Shown: positions 44,525-54,102, counted from the stretch's first letter. The stretch: 64,000 nt of DNA from CAIKBL01 sp964555355 (GCA_964555355.1 CAZKRY010000005.1:1-64000), one strand, 5' to 3'. Translations and numbers: made by a program. The notes: generated by a model not told the origin, from the sequence alone.

Positions 44525-46858
44525 TCACGCGGCTTTAAAGCGCTTCAATTGGGCACGCAGCCGTTCCGCCGAATCGTTGATCGATAAACTCGTCTGACAC
44601 AGTTCACGCGCCGTGCGGACAGCGGCGTCGCTGGTCGAGGCGATGGCCGCAATGTTCGTCGCGATTTCCTCCGACACCGCGCTCTGCTCCTCTGCCGCGC
44701 TCGCAATTTGTGCATTCATGCTATCGATGATCGAGATACGCACCGCGATATTGTCGAGCGCCGTACCGGCCGCCGCACCGTTGCCCACGCTCGCGCTTAG
44801 TTTCTCGCTGCTTTCGGTCATGACCACCACCGCTTCGTGCGCTTGCTGCTGCAGCTGCCCGATAATGGTGTTGATCTCATGCGTCGATTCTTGCGTGCGG
44901 GCAGCCAGCGACCGTACTTCATCGGCGACCACCGCGAAACCTCGCCCTTGTTCGCCCGCGCGGGCCGCTTCGATGGCGGCATTGAGCGCGAGCAAATTGG
45001 TTTGATCCGCAATTCCTTTGATAACGCCGAGTACCGAGCTGATATTTTGACTTCCGGCTTCCAGCCGTTGCATGACTTCGGTCGCGCTGCTGAACTGTTG
45101 CTGCACTAGGTTCATCGCATTGATCATGTCCGCCACGGTGCGTTGGCAGTCCCGTGCATCTTGATCCGCTTGGCTCGCCGCTTCGGCGGCCTGTAACGCA
45201 CTTTTGGCGACCGCCTGTACGGTTGTCGCCATTTCCTTCATGGCGTGCGCGGCGTGTTCGGTCTGTGTATGTTGGCCTTGCATTCCGTGATCGTTTTGTT
45301 CGCCGAGGCCCGCCAAGTGTTCTGCGGTCGATGACAGGTGCTCCTGCACAGCGCCAATGTCGCGCATGGATTGCTGGACGCAGTCGAGCAGGTCGTTCAT
45401 GGTTTCGGCAAGTGGTTTCCATTCGGCGCTGACGTCCATCGATAAACGTCCCCTTACTCCTTCACCGTCGCGGAGTTTGTTGCCGATCTGCGCGGCAGCG
45501 CTGGCAAACGCGTGGATCGGGCGTGTCAGGCCGCGTGCGATGGTGGCGCCCGCGAGCGCGGCGAGCACGCTCATGATCGCGATGCAGACTAAAGTGGCGG
45601 TCAGCAAGTAGCCGCGTAACGCGGATACATTGGCGAGCGCCTCGCTAGCGTCGATTTCGGAGACGACCACCCAGGGTTTTTTCAATGCATTAACAGGGGT
45701 GTAGTACTGGTACTTCTCTACTCCATCGTAGGATTCGCCTTTGAGCCAGCCACTTTTGCGCGCTAACCCGTCTTTAATAGCCGGCGTGGACACTGGCAAC
45801 AATCCGACTAGCGATTGCTTGTGGGTGACTTCCTCGAGTACCGATGCAGCCGTGCCGCGTGCGCGCAGCGCGCTTACGAAGCTGGCAGGGTCGTCGCGGT
45901 AGCGCTGCGGTTCGCTCCGAAGCGTGCCGTCATCGGCCACCAAATAAGACTGGCCACTCTCGCCCAACCCCGTCTCTTTTTCGCGCCCATTACTGGTCAC
46001 CGCGGCAAGGAGTTTCTCGATCGACAATTGCAAAATGATGGTGCCGACAACTTTGCCATCGTCCGTGATCGGTGCCCCGATGAATGCCGCGTGTTTGTTG
46101 TACGACGGCCCGTAGGGTTTAAAGTCCGAGATTGAAATGGCTTGCGTATCGCGCACTTTACGGAAGGTTTCGCCAAGGCCGGTGTCGGCGAAAGGACCTG
46201 AGATGAGAGAAGTCGCGAAATCTACTTCCTTGTAGACAGTGTAAACCACGTCACCAGTGGCGTTGTCGACCAAGAATAAATCGTAGAAGCCAAGTCCGCG
46301 CACAAACTCGCGCAGATGCGGATGGTATTCCTCGTGCTGCGTAGCGTAAGGCGTGCCATCTCCCGGATTTAACCACTCATCTTTTTGACCTACCGGGTGC
46401 GGATTGCGTTGTAGAAAAGTGGCTTGCAAGGCGGCGCTATTCGCCGAGAGCTTGGCAAGGATCTGTGCTGAATTAGGCGAGACCCCCCCGTTGAATTTTT
46501 GGAACGTCGGATCGTACTGACCGCTGTAGAAACTTTGCAGCGTAGGCCGCGCCTGCTCTACCGTGATAGCGCCAGTATCGCTTGCGTAGGTGGCGAAGGC
46601 GCTTTGAAAGTGTTCCATCGCGTCGATGGTTGTGTGATCGTTGCCGAGCACCGCCACGGTCGCGCGCAGGTCCGAGAAGAAGGACTCGAGGGCGATCGCG
46701 CGTGCGGCCGCCACCCCTTGTAGCCGTGCAACCGTGGAGGCTTCCAACGCCGCTTCGGCGCGGGTCGAGGCGATCCAATAGACACTGGCGCCGACAATTG
46801 CTGCCGGAAGTAAGGCCATCAACACCGCAAAGTAGGTTAGCTGGCTGCGTAAGGTCAT
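44525..46858 (-). CDS. Methyl-accepting chemotaxis protein with double Cache domain
   Basis: A 777-residue chemoreceptor: TM1 at about 9-31, a large periplasmic double-Cache (dCache_1-like) domain at 35-410 with LFLVDNATGDVVYTV and SYLVADDGTLRS, TM2 at 414-440, HAMP at 440-505, and a signalling coiled coil to the end with the conserved tip around residue 640 (DQTNLLALNAAIEAARAG). It would bind a small molecule in the periplasm and control CheA. There is no C-terminal pentapeptide for methylase docking; it ends LKRFKAA. The ATG has GGGAG 8 bases upstream. No other che gene is adjacent. Confidence 0.93.
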   Translation of the reverse strand: MTLRSQLTYFAVLMALLPAAIVGASVYWIASTRAEAALEASTVARLQGVAAARAIALESFFSDLRATVAVLGNDHTTIDAMEHFQSAFATYASDTGAITVEQARPTLQSFYSGQYDPTFQKFNGGVSPNSAQILAKLSANSAALQATFLQRNPHPVGQKDEWLNPGDGTPYATQHEEYHPHLREFVRGLGFYDLFLVDNATGDVVYTVYKEVDFATSLISGPFADTGLGETFRKVRDTQAISISDFKPYGPSYNKHAAFIGAPITDDGKVVGTIILQLSIEKLLAAVTSNGREKETGLGESGQSYLVADDGTLRSEPQRYRDDPASFVSALRARGTAASVLEEVTHKQSLVGLLPVSTPAIKDGLARKSGWLKGESYDGVEKYQYYTPVNALKKPWVVVSEIDASEALANVSALRGYLLTATLVCIAIMSVLAALAGATIARGLTRPIHAFASAAAQIGNKLRDGEGVRGRLSMDVSAEWKPLAETMNDLLDCVQQSMRDIGAVQEHLSSTAEHLAGLGEQNDHGMQGQHTQTEHAAHAMKEMATTVQAVAKSALQAAEAASQADQDARDCQRTVADMINAMNLVQQQFSSATEVMQRLEAGSQNISSVLGVIKGIADQTNLLALNAAIEAARAGEQGRGFAVVADEVRSLAARTQESTHEINTIIGQLQQQAHEAVVVMTESSEKLSASVGNGAAAGTALDNIAVRISIIDSMNAQIASAAEEQSAVSEEIATNIAAIASTSDAAVRTARELCQTSLSINDSAERLRAQLKRFKAA

Positions 46859-47054
46859 GCATAGGCTCCCGCTAGGACAATTCCGATGAGTAGCGGCGCC
46901 CCAACGCACGACTGTAGTGCGAGCAAGTGGCCTGTCCTGGGTTGTGCGGACACGCCGAATGAGGCAGGCTCGCAGATCAGACGAACTTACCTCGGTGTTA
47001 CCCCGAGTTCAGGACTAAATGGGACAAATCCAAATCAATTTGAGGAGTACAAAC

Positions 47055-47474
47055 ATGGGTTACGGTGCATTAGTCGATAAAACGGTCCCGGCGGCGCGTT
47101 CCAAAGTGTTTGCCGCACTGGTGGATTTCGGCGGCGTTTCTAAGCTGCTTCCGGATGGTATTGAATCGTGCACATTGCAGGGCAGCGGGGTTGGTTCGGT
47201 GCGCACGATTAAGCTGAAAGGGGCACCGGGTGAAGTCGTCGAACGCCTGGAGTGTGCGTATGAGCAGAGCGTATTTTCTTATTCCATCATCGCGCCGAGC
47301 CCATTACCGCTCGACCACTATCACGCGGTGGTGACGCTATCGGACGCCGCGAACGGCGGCTGCCGCATTGTGTGGGGCAGTAACTGGGTCGCCAACGGCG
47401 CACCCGAGGCAGAGGTCAAGAAGATGTTGGAAGACCTCTATAACGGACTCATTGCGGCGCTTGCCAAGCTCTAA
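47055..47474 (+). CDS. SRPBCC (START-like) family protein
   Basis: A 139-residue SRPBCC protein: VPAARSKVFAALVDFGGVSK, VGSVRTIKLKGAPGEVVERL and SNWVANGAPEAEVKKMLEDL fit the helix-grip fold of polyketide-cyclase/PYR-like proteins, which hold hydrophobic ligands in a pocket. GAGGAG is 8 bases ahead of the ATG; an earlier in-frame start is less likely. It diverges from the chemoreceptor gene. Ligand unknown. Confidence 0.82.
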   Translation: MGYGALVDKTVPAARSKVFAALVDFGGVSKLLPDGIESCTLQGSGVGSVRTIKLKGAPGEVVERLECAYEQSVFSYSIIAPSPLPLDHYHAVVTLSDAANGGCRIVWGSNWVANGAPEAEVKKMLEDLYNGLIAALAKL

Positions 47475-47534
47475 GCGAACGAGGCGTACGACAGATTTTG
47501 CCCTTTCATTGGGGGCGCGGGAGCGGCAAGTATT

Positions 47535-47722
47535 TTCACCCGCTCGCGGCAGAGGGAAGGGTGAGGGTCTTCAAATTGTGCCGGTGGACGCGCCGCCCCT
47601 CACCCGGCGCTACGCACCGGCCTCTCCCGGTGGGAGAGGCGACTATTCGACCTTAACCCGCGTGCGCGAGAGACGAGCATCTGAACCCTCTCCCGCTTGC
47701 GGGAGAGGGTAGGGTGAGGGTC
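47535..47722. repeat. Three palindromic repeat copies in one spacer
   Basis: The spacer between the SRPBCC gene and the convergent LLM gene holds three copies of the family. A degenerate one is at about 47537-47574 (agagggaagggtgaggg). A minus-oriented one at 47596-47640 has cctctcccggtgggagagg. A plus-oriented one at 47685-47724 is ccctctcccgcttgcgggagaggg followed by tagggtgaggg. The last ends at the stop codon side of the LLM gene. Confidence 0.75.
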
Positions 47723-47733
47723 TTAATCCAGAC

Positions 47734-48756
47734 TCAGCGCCCGCGAAACGCCGGCATGACTTCTTTCGCGAAGAGCTCCAACGAGCGTGTGCCGAGCGCC
47801 GGATTCAAGCCCGGAAACTGGCAGTCCATGATGAAGTCCGTGCATTGGAAGGTCGCGCAGAATTTGTCGAGCTTGGCGGCCACCTGATCTGGCGTGCCGA
47901 TAAAGAGATGCTCGGCCATCGGCGAATGCCGAATGTCTTCCGCGCGGGAGATCGGTAACGGTTGATCGTCGCCTTCCGCGTCTTTCGCCTCGGACAAAAT
48001 GTCCTGATAAAAATCGAACAAGTGGAAGAGGTGATGCTGGCACTCCTCCCACGCCCTGTCCTCATTTTCCGCGCAGTACACCATGCGCAGTTGGCTGATT
48101 TTGAAATCAGCCGGGTTACGACCGGTCTCGCGCAACGTCTGTTGATAAAGCGGCGCCGGATCCGGCCCCAACGTCGCCATCAAGTGATAGCCCATCTCAG
48201 CGGCGCGTTTGATGGCTTTGGGTCCTCGCGCGCCGATCCAGATCGGCGGGTGCGGCTTCTGAACCGATTTGGGTGAGAGCGTCATTTCCTTGGTTTGCGT
48301 AAACCGCCCATTGAAGGTCACCTTGTCCTGCGTGAAGAGTTTGACCATTAAGTCGATGCCTTCGCGCATGCGCACGCCGCGCTCGCTGCGGTTCATACAG
48401 AACGCGTTCCACTCATGATAGGAATAACCCTGCCCGACGCCGTAATCGAAGCGGCCGTTCGACAGAATATCCACGCATGCAAGGTCTTCCGCCACCCGGA
48501 TAGGGTTTGCGAACGGCAGCAAGTGTACGAACGAGCCGATCCTGATCTTGCTGGTGCGCGCCGCGATCGCCGCGGCGGTTGTCAACAAGGCCGGTAGGTA
48601 GCCGTCTTCGGTGAAGTGGTGTTCGGTCAGCCAAACGTTGTCATAACCGAGTTCTTCGGCGCGAACAATTTGGTTAATGATGTTGTGGTAGAACTCCGGA
48701 AAAGGCTTGCGCCACTTCACCGGGTTACGAAAATCCTCCATAAAACCAAAGCGCAT
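47734..48756 (-). CDS. LLM class flavin-dependent oxidoreductase
   Basis: A 340-residue LLM enzyme of the bacterial-luciferase-like branch: MRFGFMEDF, DNVWLTEHHFTEDGY, SKIRIGSFVHLLPFANPIRV, GRFDYGVGQGYSYHEWNAF and PIWIGARGPKAIKRAAEMG. It shares TEHHFT with the enzyme at 19788 but is not its near copy. AGGAGGT lies 5 bases ahead of the ATG. Flavin or F420 use is unresolved. It stands alone and ends in the repeat-filled spacer. Confidence 0.88.
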   Translation of the reverse strand: MRFGFMEDFRNPVKWRKPFPEFYHNIINQIVRAEELGYDNVWLTEHHFTEDGYLPALLTTAAAIAARTSKIRIGSFVHLLPFANPIRVAEDLACVDILSNGRFDYGVGQGYSYHEWNAFCMNRSERGVRMREGIDLMVKLFTQDKVTFNGRFTQTKEMTLSPKSVQKPHPPIWIGARGPKAIKRAAEMGYHLMATLGPDPAPLYQQTLRETGRNPADFKISQLRMVYCAENEDRAWEECQHHLFHLFDFYQDILSEAKDAEGDDQPLPISRAEDIRHSPMAEHLFIGTPDQVAAKLDKFCATFQCTDFIMDCQFPGLNPALGTRSLELFAKEVMPAFRGR

Positions 48757-48885
48757 GGGACCTCCTAGCGTGGATTTTTAATTGGCGCGGAAACGCTGGC
48801 CCGAAAGATAAACAGTTCTGCACGATTTTCCTATTCGCGCGCCAATCCGTAGACTGCTTGTAGCCGCGACTCGCAGAGTATTTCA

Positions 48886-49887
48886 ATGAATTCCTACCAA
48901 TTGGTCCCGCAGGACGAATACCCACACCCGCCCACGCCTGAGTTGCATTTCAACGAGAGCGTGTACATGAACGCCTTTGATCACCAAGGCCGTTGGGGTG
49001 GGTGGATGCGGCTCGGTAACCGGCCAAACGAAGGGTATGCCGAACTTGCCGTGTGTTTGTATCTGCCGGATGGGCGCATCCTGTGTCAATTTCAGCGGCC
49101 ACGGATCACGGACAACCAAACCTTTGCCGCGGGCGGTATGCAAGTAAGTGTGGAGGAGCCGCTGGCGCGCCTCACCATGCGCTACCGGGGTGAACTCATG
49201 ATCGTGCGTGATCCGGCCTGGTTTCGCGATCCGAAAACGCTCTTCGGCAAGGCGGAGCGGGTACCTGGGGAAGTCGTGTGGCAGCATCGCGGTAATTCGC
49301 CCGTGCATGGCGGGCTCCCGACCAGTCCCTCGCAAGAGACTTTGTACGGCCGCGATTTTTCCCTTGGTCACTTTAATCAACACACCGCCGTGCGCGGCAC
49401 CCTGGTCTTCGGCACTGAACGCTTCGAATTTGACGGGCTTGGGTGGCGCGATCATTCTTGGGGGCCGCGACTCTGGCAGAACATTTTGTTTGATCGACTC
49501 TACATGGCGAACTTCGACGAAGGCCATGGACTCATGCTGCTCAAGATCGCGAACGGTAACGGGCAGGTGCGGCGTGGCGGCGTGTTACAAGTTAACGGCG
49601 CTTACGAAGAAATAATCGATCTCGATATCTTTAACGAATGGAACGACGCGTGCGATCCGGTGAGTTTTCGCCTGGGCGTGCGCACGGCGAAACGCGCCGT
49701 GCGTATCACGGGCCAAATCTTGAATTGCGCGCCGCTGCGTAATCGCCGTGAAATTAATGGTCGCTGGGTTAGTTCACGAATTGCCGAGTGTTTTACCGAA
49801 TTTCGCTGGGATGAGCGCATCGGCTATGGCATGACGGAGTATGTGGAAGTGCTAAAAGATGACGTGCCGGCGGGCTATCCGCTGTAA
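48886..49887 (+). CDS. Conserved protein of unknown function, paralogue A (DUF7064/7065-like)
   Basis: A 333-residue cytoplasmic protein without signal peptide or membrane segment. Marked motifs are HFNESVYMNAFD, GGWMRLGNRPNEGYAE, GRDFSLGHFNQH, and GLGWRDHSWGPRLW. It is about half identical by eye to the protein at 50870 across the full length. The mainly-beta layout and the DHSWGPR motif recall lipocalin-like AttH/CrtC-type proteins and the Pfam DUF7064/DUF7065 pair; I am not sure of the family number. The context of acyl-CoA genes hints at a hydrophobic substrate. The ribosome site is weak. Confidence 0.75.
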   Translation: MNSYQLVPQDEYPHPPTPELHFNESVYMNAFDHQGRWGGWMRLGNRPNEGYAELAVCLYLPDGRILCQFQRPRITDNQTFAAGGMQVSVEEPLARLTMRYRGELMIVRDPAWFRDPKTLFGKAERVPGEVVWQHRGNSPVHGGLPTSPSQETLYGRDFSLGHFNQHTAVRGTLVFGTERFEFDGLGWRDHSWGPRLWQNILFDRLYMANFDEGHGLMLLKIANGNGQVRRGGVLQVNGAYEEIIDLDIFNEWNDACDPVSFRLGVRTAKRAVRITGQILNCAPLRNRREINGRWVSSRIAECFTEFRWDERIGYGMTEYVEVLKDDVPAGYPL

Positions 49888-49996
49888 GCGTAGTTGCCTT
49901 AAAGGGGAGACCGCCTCCCAAGAAGTGGTCGACACCAAGTGCAGGCTCGGAAGCGCGGGCTAAAAATGAACGCGCCGTAATCCATCCAAATGATTC

Positions 49997-50029
49997 GTAG
50001 GTTGGGCTGACGTAGGAAGCCCAACCTAC
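49997..50029. repeat. Palindrome at the stop of the yebE-like gene
   Basis: A perfect 12-bp stem (gtaggttgggct / agcccaacctac) with a 9-base loop. Its right arm ends within the stop codon of the convergent DUF533 gene. The gtaggttgggct palindrome is a widely seen intergenic repeat in many bacteria. It may end transcription from one or both sides. Confidence 0.65.
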
Positions 50030-50694
50030 TAAGATTTTAATGACCCAATATTCATGTGAGGCTGTCCAGCGTAGGCCGCCTGCGCAGTGACGGCATCGTT
50101 GCGGATCGTTGATGAAATCTCCGCCACCAATTCCGGGGCTAGCTTCAAGGCTTGCGCGAGTTCACGCAGATAGGCTTGCTCGGCCCAGTGATCGGGGTCC
50201 ATGACTAACACCGAAGCCGTGTAGAGTTCAACCGCACTGGATTCATCGCTCGCCAGACGGGCTATCGAATGCGGGTCGGAGGTCCGCTCGAGCGTCGCCA
50301 ACAGCCGCTCGCCACGCGCCGCCGTGATGCCTTCCTGCGCGAGATGTTCGGCAATCCGCGCGCGTTCAACTTCGTCGATGGCGCCGTCCGCCTTGACGGC
50401 GGAGAGCATGGCGAGCAATACGCGTTCCTGTGTTGCATTGAGTGTCGGCGGGGGCGTGTCTAACACGGGGCTCGTGGTTATGGGTTCGCTTGCGCGCGCT
50501 TGATAACGACGAAGCGCTTCCACCGCAAGGGCACCCACCGCTGCCGCCGCGCCGAGTTTGGCAGTGCCACCCAACAACTTACGCCCATGCTTATTGGTTA
50601 ATGCGGCCAAGAGGCCACTCGACAACAACCCACCGGCCGCGCCACGGGCGAGTGGGCTGGACATGACTTGCGACAGTATTTTATCGAGCGCCAT
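50029..50694 (-). CDS. YebE-like inner-membrane protein (DUF533)
   Basis: A 221-residue protein. The N-terminal part is Gly/Ala-rich with a probable membrane segment at about 42-60 (GTAKLGAAAAVGALAVEALR) and a linker; the rest is a TerB-like helical domain (LLAMLSAVKADGAIDEVERA, with acidic residues). This is the E. coli YebE plan. GGAGA precedes the ATG. The function of YebE is poorly known; it may report on envelope stress. It separates the two paralogues of unknown function. Confidence 0.85.
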   Translation of the reverse strand: MALDKILSQVMSSPLARGAAGGLLSSGLLAALTNKHGRKLLGGTAKLGAAAAVGALAVEALRRYQARASEPITTSPVLDTPPPTLNATQERVLLAMLSAVKADGAIDEVERARIAEHLAQEGITAARGERLLATLERTSDPHSIARLASDESSAVELYTASVLVMDPDHWAEQAYLRELAQALKLAPELVAEISSTIRNDAVTAQAAYAGQPHMNIGSLKS

Positions 50695-50869
50695 TGAGCG
50701 ATTCTCCGTGGTAAATGGTGTTTTACCTTAGCGGCGGTGCGCCTGTTACACACGTCGAACGATCGGTCAGCAGCCATCGGGAAGACCGAACCATGGGCTT
50801 ATGCCACGGGGTTTGCGGCTACAATGCGCCAGCCACTTTTGCAACGCTTTTGAAGTCTACCGGGGATGA

Positions 50870-51874
50870 ATGATGAGCCAATTTCGCTTGAGCGCGGCCG
50901 ACGAATATACCCATATGCCGACTGCCGACCGCAACTTTAATGAAAGTGTGTACGTCAATGCCTTCGATCCGGTGCAACGTGTTGGTGGCTGGATGCGGCT
51001 TGGCAATCGCGTGAACGAAGGTTATGCCGAACTCTCCGTGTGTCTCTATCTCCCGGGTGGCAAGGTTGCTTGCCAGTTCGGCCGCCCGAGTATCGCGAAT
51101 AATGAGCGCCATGCCGCCGGCGGTCTCGAATATCAGGTGCTCGAACCGCTCAAACACGTCGCGTTACGTTACGACGGAGACGCCATGGTGCTCGATAACC
51201 CAGAGCTGATGCGCGATCCGCGTAGCGCATTCGCGCAGGCGCCGCGCGCCGCCTGCAGCGCGGTCTTCGACGGCGTCGGCAATTCGCCGTTGCATGGCGG
51301 CGAGCCATTGTCACCCACGCAGCCCACGATGTATGGGCGCGATTTTTCGCTGGGTCATTTTAATCAGCATCTCAATGTCACCGGCCACATCAAAGTCGGT
51401 GATCAAAATTGGCAACTTAGCGGACACGGCTGGCGCGATCACTCGTGGGGTCCGCGGTTCTGGACGAATATCTATTTCTACCGGTTGTTTATCGCGAATT
51501 TTGGTCCTGATCGGGGTTTTATGTTGCTCAAGATCACCGGGCGCGACGGTGTCACGCGGCGAGTTGGGGTGTTGCAGTACGACGGGGCGTACGAAGAAAT
51601 TTCCGATCTCGACGTGTGGACCGAATGGACGCCGAATAAAGATCCCGCGCATGTCTCGCTCGGCATTCGCACGCCTTTGCGCGCGGTGCGGGTGGAAGGG
51701 CAGATAGAAACGCTGTTGCCCCTGCGTAATCGCCGCACCGAAGGTGACGAGACGTTGGAGTCGCGGATTGCGGAAGGGTTCACGCGTTGGCAATGGGGCG
51801 ATCGCGAAGGGTTCGGCATGACGGAATATATCGAGCGCATTGTGGATGGCGCGCCGGTGGGGTGGCCGCTCTAG
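50870..51874 (+). CDS. Conserved protein of unknown function, paralogue B (DUF7064/7065-like)
   Basis: A 334-residue paralogue of the protein at 48886, with NFNESVYVNAFD, GGWMRLGNRVNEGYAE, GRDFSLGHFNQH, GHGWRDHSWGPRFW and MLLKITGRDG in the same order. Two ATG codons stand at the start, three bases apart, after GGGG. The gap to the kinase gene is 25 bp, so it may belong to the downstream catabolic cluster. The conserved His, Asp and Trp of GWRDHSWGPR could form an active site. No signal peptide is seen. Role unknown. Confidence 0.78.
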   Translation: MMSQFRLSAADEYTHMPTADRNFNESVYVNAFDPVQRVGGWMRLGNRVNEGYAELSVCLYLPGGKVACQFGRPSIANNERHAAGGLEYQVLEPLKHVALRYDGDAMVLDNPELMRDPRSAFAQAPRAACSAVFDGVGNSPLHGGEPLSPTQPTMYGRDFSLGHFNQHLNVTGHIKVGDQNWQLSGHGWRDHSWGPRFWTNIYFYRLFIANFGPDRGFMLLKITGRDGVTRRVGVLQYDGAYEEISDLDVWTEWTPNKDPAHVSLGIRTPLRAVRVEGQIETLLPLRNRRTEGDETLESRIAEGFTRWQWGDREGFGMTEYIERIVDGAPVGWPL

Positions 51875-51899
51875 TCGGGCTCGTGAATCCGCGCAAACC

Positions 51900-52922
51900 A
51901 TGGCCAAACAGAAAACATCGTCGCTGGCGGCACCGCCGGAATTACTTGCGCGCCTCGACGCCGCGTTGAAACGGCGTTTTGGAACTAACGCGCATTATGA
52001 CAACGTAAAAGCCACGACCCTCGGTGGCTCCAATCGGACATTGCTGTTTGACCTCGTCGAAGGTACCGCGCGCCGCCGATTGGTGTTTCGGCAGGAAACG
52101 TATCGGCTAGCGCATTCGCCGTTCATTTCGCCGCACCAGCAGTATCAAATGCTGTTACTCGCGCAAGAACACGCGCTGCCGATCCCATCCCCCGTCTTTG
52201 AATTTGAACCGGAAGATGAATTGGATCGTGGGTATGTCGTGATGTTTGTCGATGGCGAAACTCTGCCACGACGATTGCTATCCGATGCCGCGTTCGCCGA
52301 CGCTCGCGCGCGATTTCCTCACACCGCGGCGGATATCCTCGCCCGTTTACACCGCATCCCCGTGACACGCGCGAGCTTTTTGGAAGATGTACCGGACACG
52401 CTCGATCCGATCGCCGCGCAATTGGAACGTTATGCGAGTTACGGCGAAGCGCATCCGGCAATTGACTTCGCGGTGCGCTGGTTGCAACAGCATCGCCCGC
52501 CGGCGACGGACCGATGTGTTTTGCACGGCGATTTCCGTACCGGGAATTTGATGATGGGGCCGGAAGGCGTGCGTGCGCTGCTCGACTGGGAATGCGCGCA
52601 TTTGGGTGATCCGATGGAAGAACTAGCGTGGCTGTGTCTGCGTAACTTTCGCTTTGGGGTCAACGAGCGCGAAGTCGGCGGTTTCTGCGCGCGAGAGCCT
52701 TTTTATACCGCCTATGAAGCGGCGAGCGGGCGCGTGGTTGAGCCCAAGGTTGTGCGCTGGTGGGAAATTTTTGGACACGTGCGCTGGGCCGTGCTGAATA
52801 TCATGCAGGCGCACGGCCATTGGACCGGCGCGCGACGCTCGCCGGCTTTCGCCGCCTGCGGCCGTAACGTGTGTTTGATCGAATACGAAATGCTGATGAC
52901 CTTGCAAGGGTCTTACACCTGA
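51900..52922 (+). CDS. APH-family kinase, LvaA-like
   Basis: A 340-residue protein-kinase-like phosphotransferase. The catalytic loop VLHGDFRTGNLMM and the metal-binding LLDWECAHLGDP are intact. Bacterial relatives such as LvaA of the levulinate pathway phosphorylate 4-hydroxyacyl-CoA, and the same domain is fused to a dehydrogenase in mammalian ACAD10/11. The next gene is a small DUF6285-like protein, as lvaB follows lvaA. The ATG has no strong ribosome site but is 25 bp after the previous gene. An antibiotic role is unlikely in this context. Substrate is inferred. Confidence 0.85.
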   Translation: MAKQKTSSLAAPPELLARLDAALKRRFGTNAHYDNVKATTLGGSNRTLLFDLVEGTARRRLVFRQETYRLAHSPFISPHQQYQMLLLAQEHALPIPSPVFEFEPEDELDRGYVVMFVDGETLPRRLLSDAAFADARARFPHTAADILARLHRIPVTRASFLEDVPDTLDPIAAQLERYASYGEAHPAIDFAVRWLQQHRPPATDRCVLHGDFRTGNLMMGPEGVRALLDWECAHLGDPMEELAWLCLRNFRFGVNEREVGGFCAREPFYTAYEAASGRVVEPKVVRWWEIFGHVRWAVLNIMQAHGHWTGARRSPAFAACGRNVCLIEYEMLMTLQGSYT

Positions 52923-52930
52923 GAATTCTT

Positions 52931-53296
52931 ATGAGTCATGACCTACCGGAGTTACGGGACATCCTGCGTGTGGTTCGAGAATTTATTGATCACGTGACGG
53001 ATTCCGTGCCAGCCAAGGATCGTTATCACGCATTGTGTTGCAGCTACTTGCTCGGGATCGCCGATCGCGAGCTCGCGCAGGCGGCGCAATCGACGCCGTC
53101 CACGGCGGGCCGATTGCGTCAGTTCTTGGGCGCATCGACGGGTGATATGGCCGGTGTATTGTCCGAAAGACTACAAGCTGGGGTTTACGACGAGCGTTTG
53201 GATGAAGTACTGCCGCTCGTGCTCGATCTTGTGATCGACAAAGTTAAAATGACCAAACCCGAGCATCTCGCTCCGATGCACCAGGAGTCGCTATGA
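52931..53296 (+). CDS. Small DUF6285-like protein, LvaB-like
   Basis: A 121-residue all-helical protein: LRDILRVVREFIDHVTD, a KDRYHALCCSYLLGIADREL helix, and a C-terminal pair. This resembles the small proteins that follow APH-type kinase genes in acyl-CoA clusters; LvaB in Pseudomonas putida is of this sort and supports LvaA. It follows the kinase by 8 bp and overlaps the next gene by 4 bp (ATGA), so coupled translation is nearly certain. No enzyme motif is visible. A role as a partner of the kinase is inference. Confidence 0.75.
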   Translation: MSHDLPELRDILRVVREFIDHVTDSVPAKDRYHALCCSYLLGIADRELAQAAQSTPSTAGRLRQFLGASTGDMAGVLSERLQAGVYDERLDEVLPLVLDLVIDKVKMTKPEHLAPMHQESL

Positions 53297-54060
53297 GCAC
53301 GCCTAAAGTCCGCTTCGACGTTACGAATCATATTGCGCGTATTACGCTCGCCGACGCCGCGAACAATAACGCAGTCGACCGTGCGGTCACCCGCGAATTG
53401 CGCGAAGCCGCCGTGCAATGTGAAGTGACGCCGGGATTGCGCTGCGTATTACTGAGCGCCGAGGGTAAGTCTTTTTCCGTGGGCGGCGATTTGCGTGAAT
53501 TCATGCGTGAACGTACGCGAATTCGTGCGCATGTACGGGAGATGACCCTCGATTTCCATGCCGCGATCGGCATTTTGCAGCGCATTCCGGCGCCGGTGGT
53601 GGCGGCGGTCAATGGGCTCGCCGCCGGCGGTGGGGTGAGTTTGGTGTGCATGACGGACCTTGCCATCGCCAGCCGCTCGTCAAAATTTAACTTTGCATAC
53701 ACGCGTTCCGGTCTGACGCCGGACGGTGGCGCGACCTTCTTTTTGCCGCGTATGGTCGGATTGCAGCGCGCGTTCGATATTCTTGCGACCAATCCAACGT
53801 TGAGCGCGACCGAGGCCCAGGCGCTTGGCATGATTGCGCGCGTGGTCGACGATGCCGAGTATCCGCAAGCGGTTGAAACCTTGGTGACGCAACTCGCGGC
53901 GATGCCGAGCGATGCAGTTGGAAATCTCAAAGTGCTGCTGCGCGCGAGCCTGAGCAATACACTGACGCAGCAATTCGATCTCGAAGGCGGCAGTATCGCG
54001 GCGCTCGCCGAAACCCCGGCGACCCTCGCCACACTGGAAGCATTTCTCGCCAAGCGCTAA
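53293..54060 (+). CDS. Enoyl-CoA hydratase/isomerase, PaaG-like
   Basis: A 255-residue crotonase-fold protein with oxyanion-hole segments FSVGGDLREFM and VNGLAAGGGVSLVC. The general hydratase carries two catalytic Glu; here the place of the second reads SGLTPDGGATFFLPR, with Asp in the position PaaG uses for its 1,2-epoxy/double-bond isomerase activity, and the first Glu is missing. An isomerase or double-bond shift is thus more likely than plain hydration. It overlaps the DUF6285-like gene by 4 bp. Confidence 0.87.
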   Translation: MSTPKVRFDVTNHIARITLADAANNNAVDRAVTRELREAAVQCEVTPGLRCVLLSAEGKSFSVGGDLREFMRERTRIRAHVREMTLDFHAAIGILQRIPAPVVAAVNGLAAGGGVSLVCMTDLAIASRSSKFNFAYTRSGLTPDGGATFFLPRMVGLQRAFDILATNPTLSATEAQALGMIARVVDDAEYPQAVETLVTQLAAMPSDAVGNLKVLLRASLSNTLTQQFDLEGGSIAALAETPATLATLEAFLAKR

Positions 54061-54102
54061 GCGGTTTTCGCGTTCACCCGCGCGGATAATGTTGCATTTT
54101 TA

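Noticed and set aside
51900..52922. Aminoglycoside resistance kinase
   Set aside because: It has the APH fold motifs, but the neighbours (DUF6285-like, hydratase, dehydrogenase, SDR) fit an acyl-CoA kinase.
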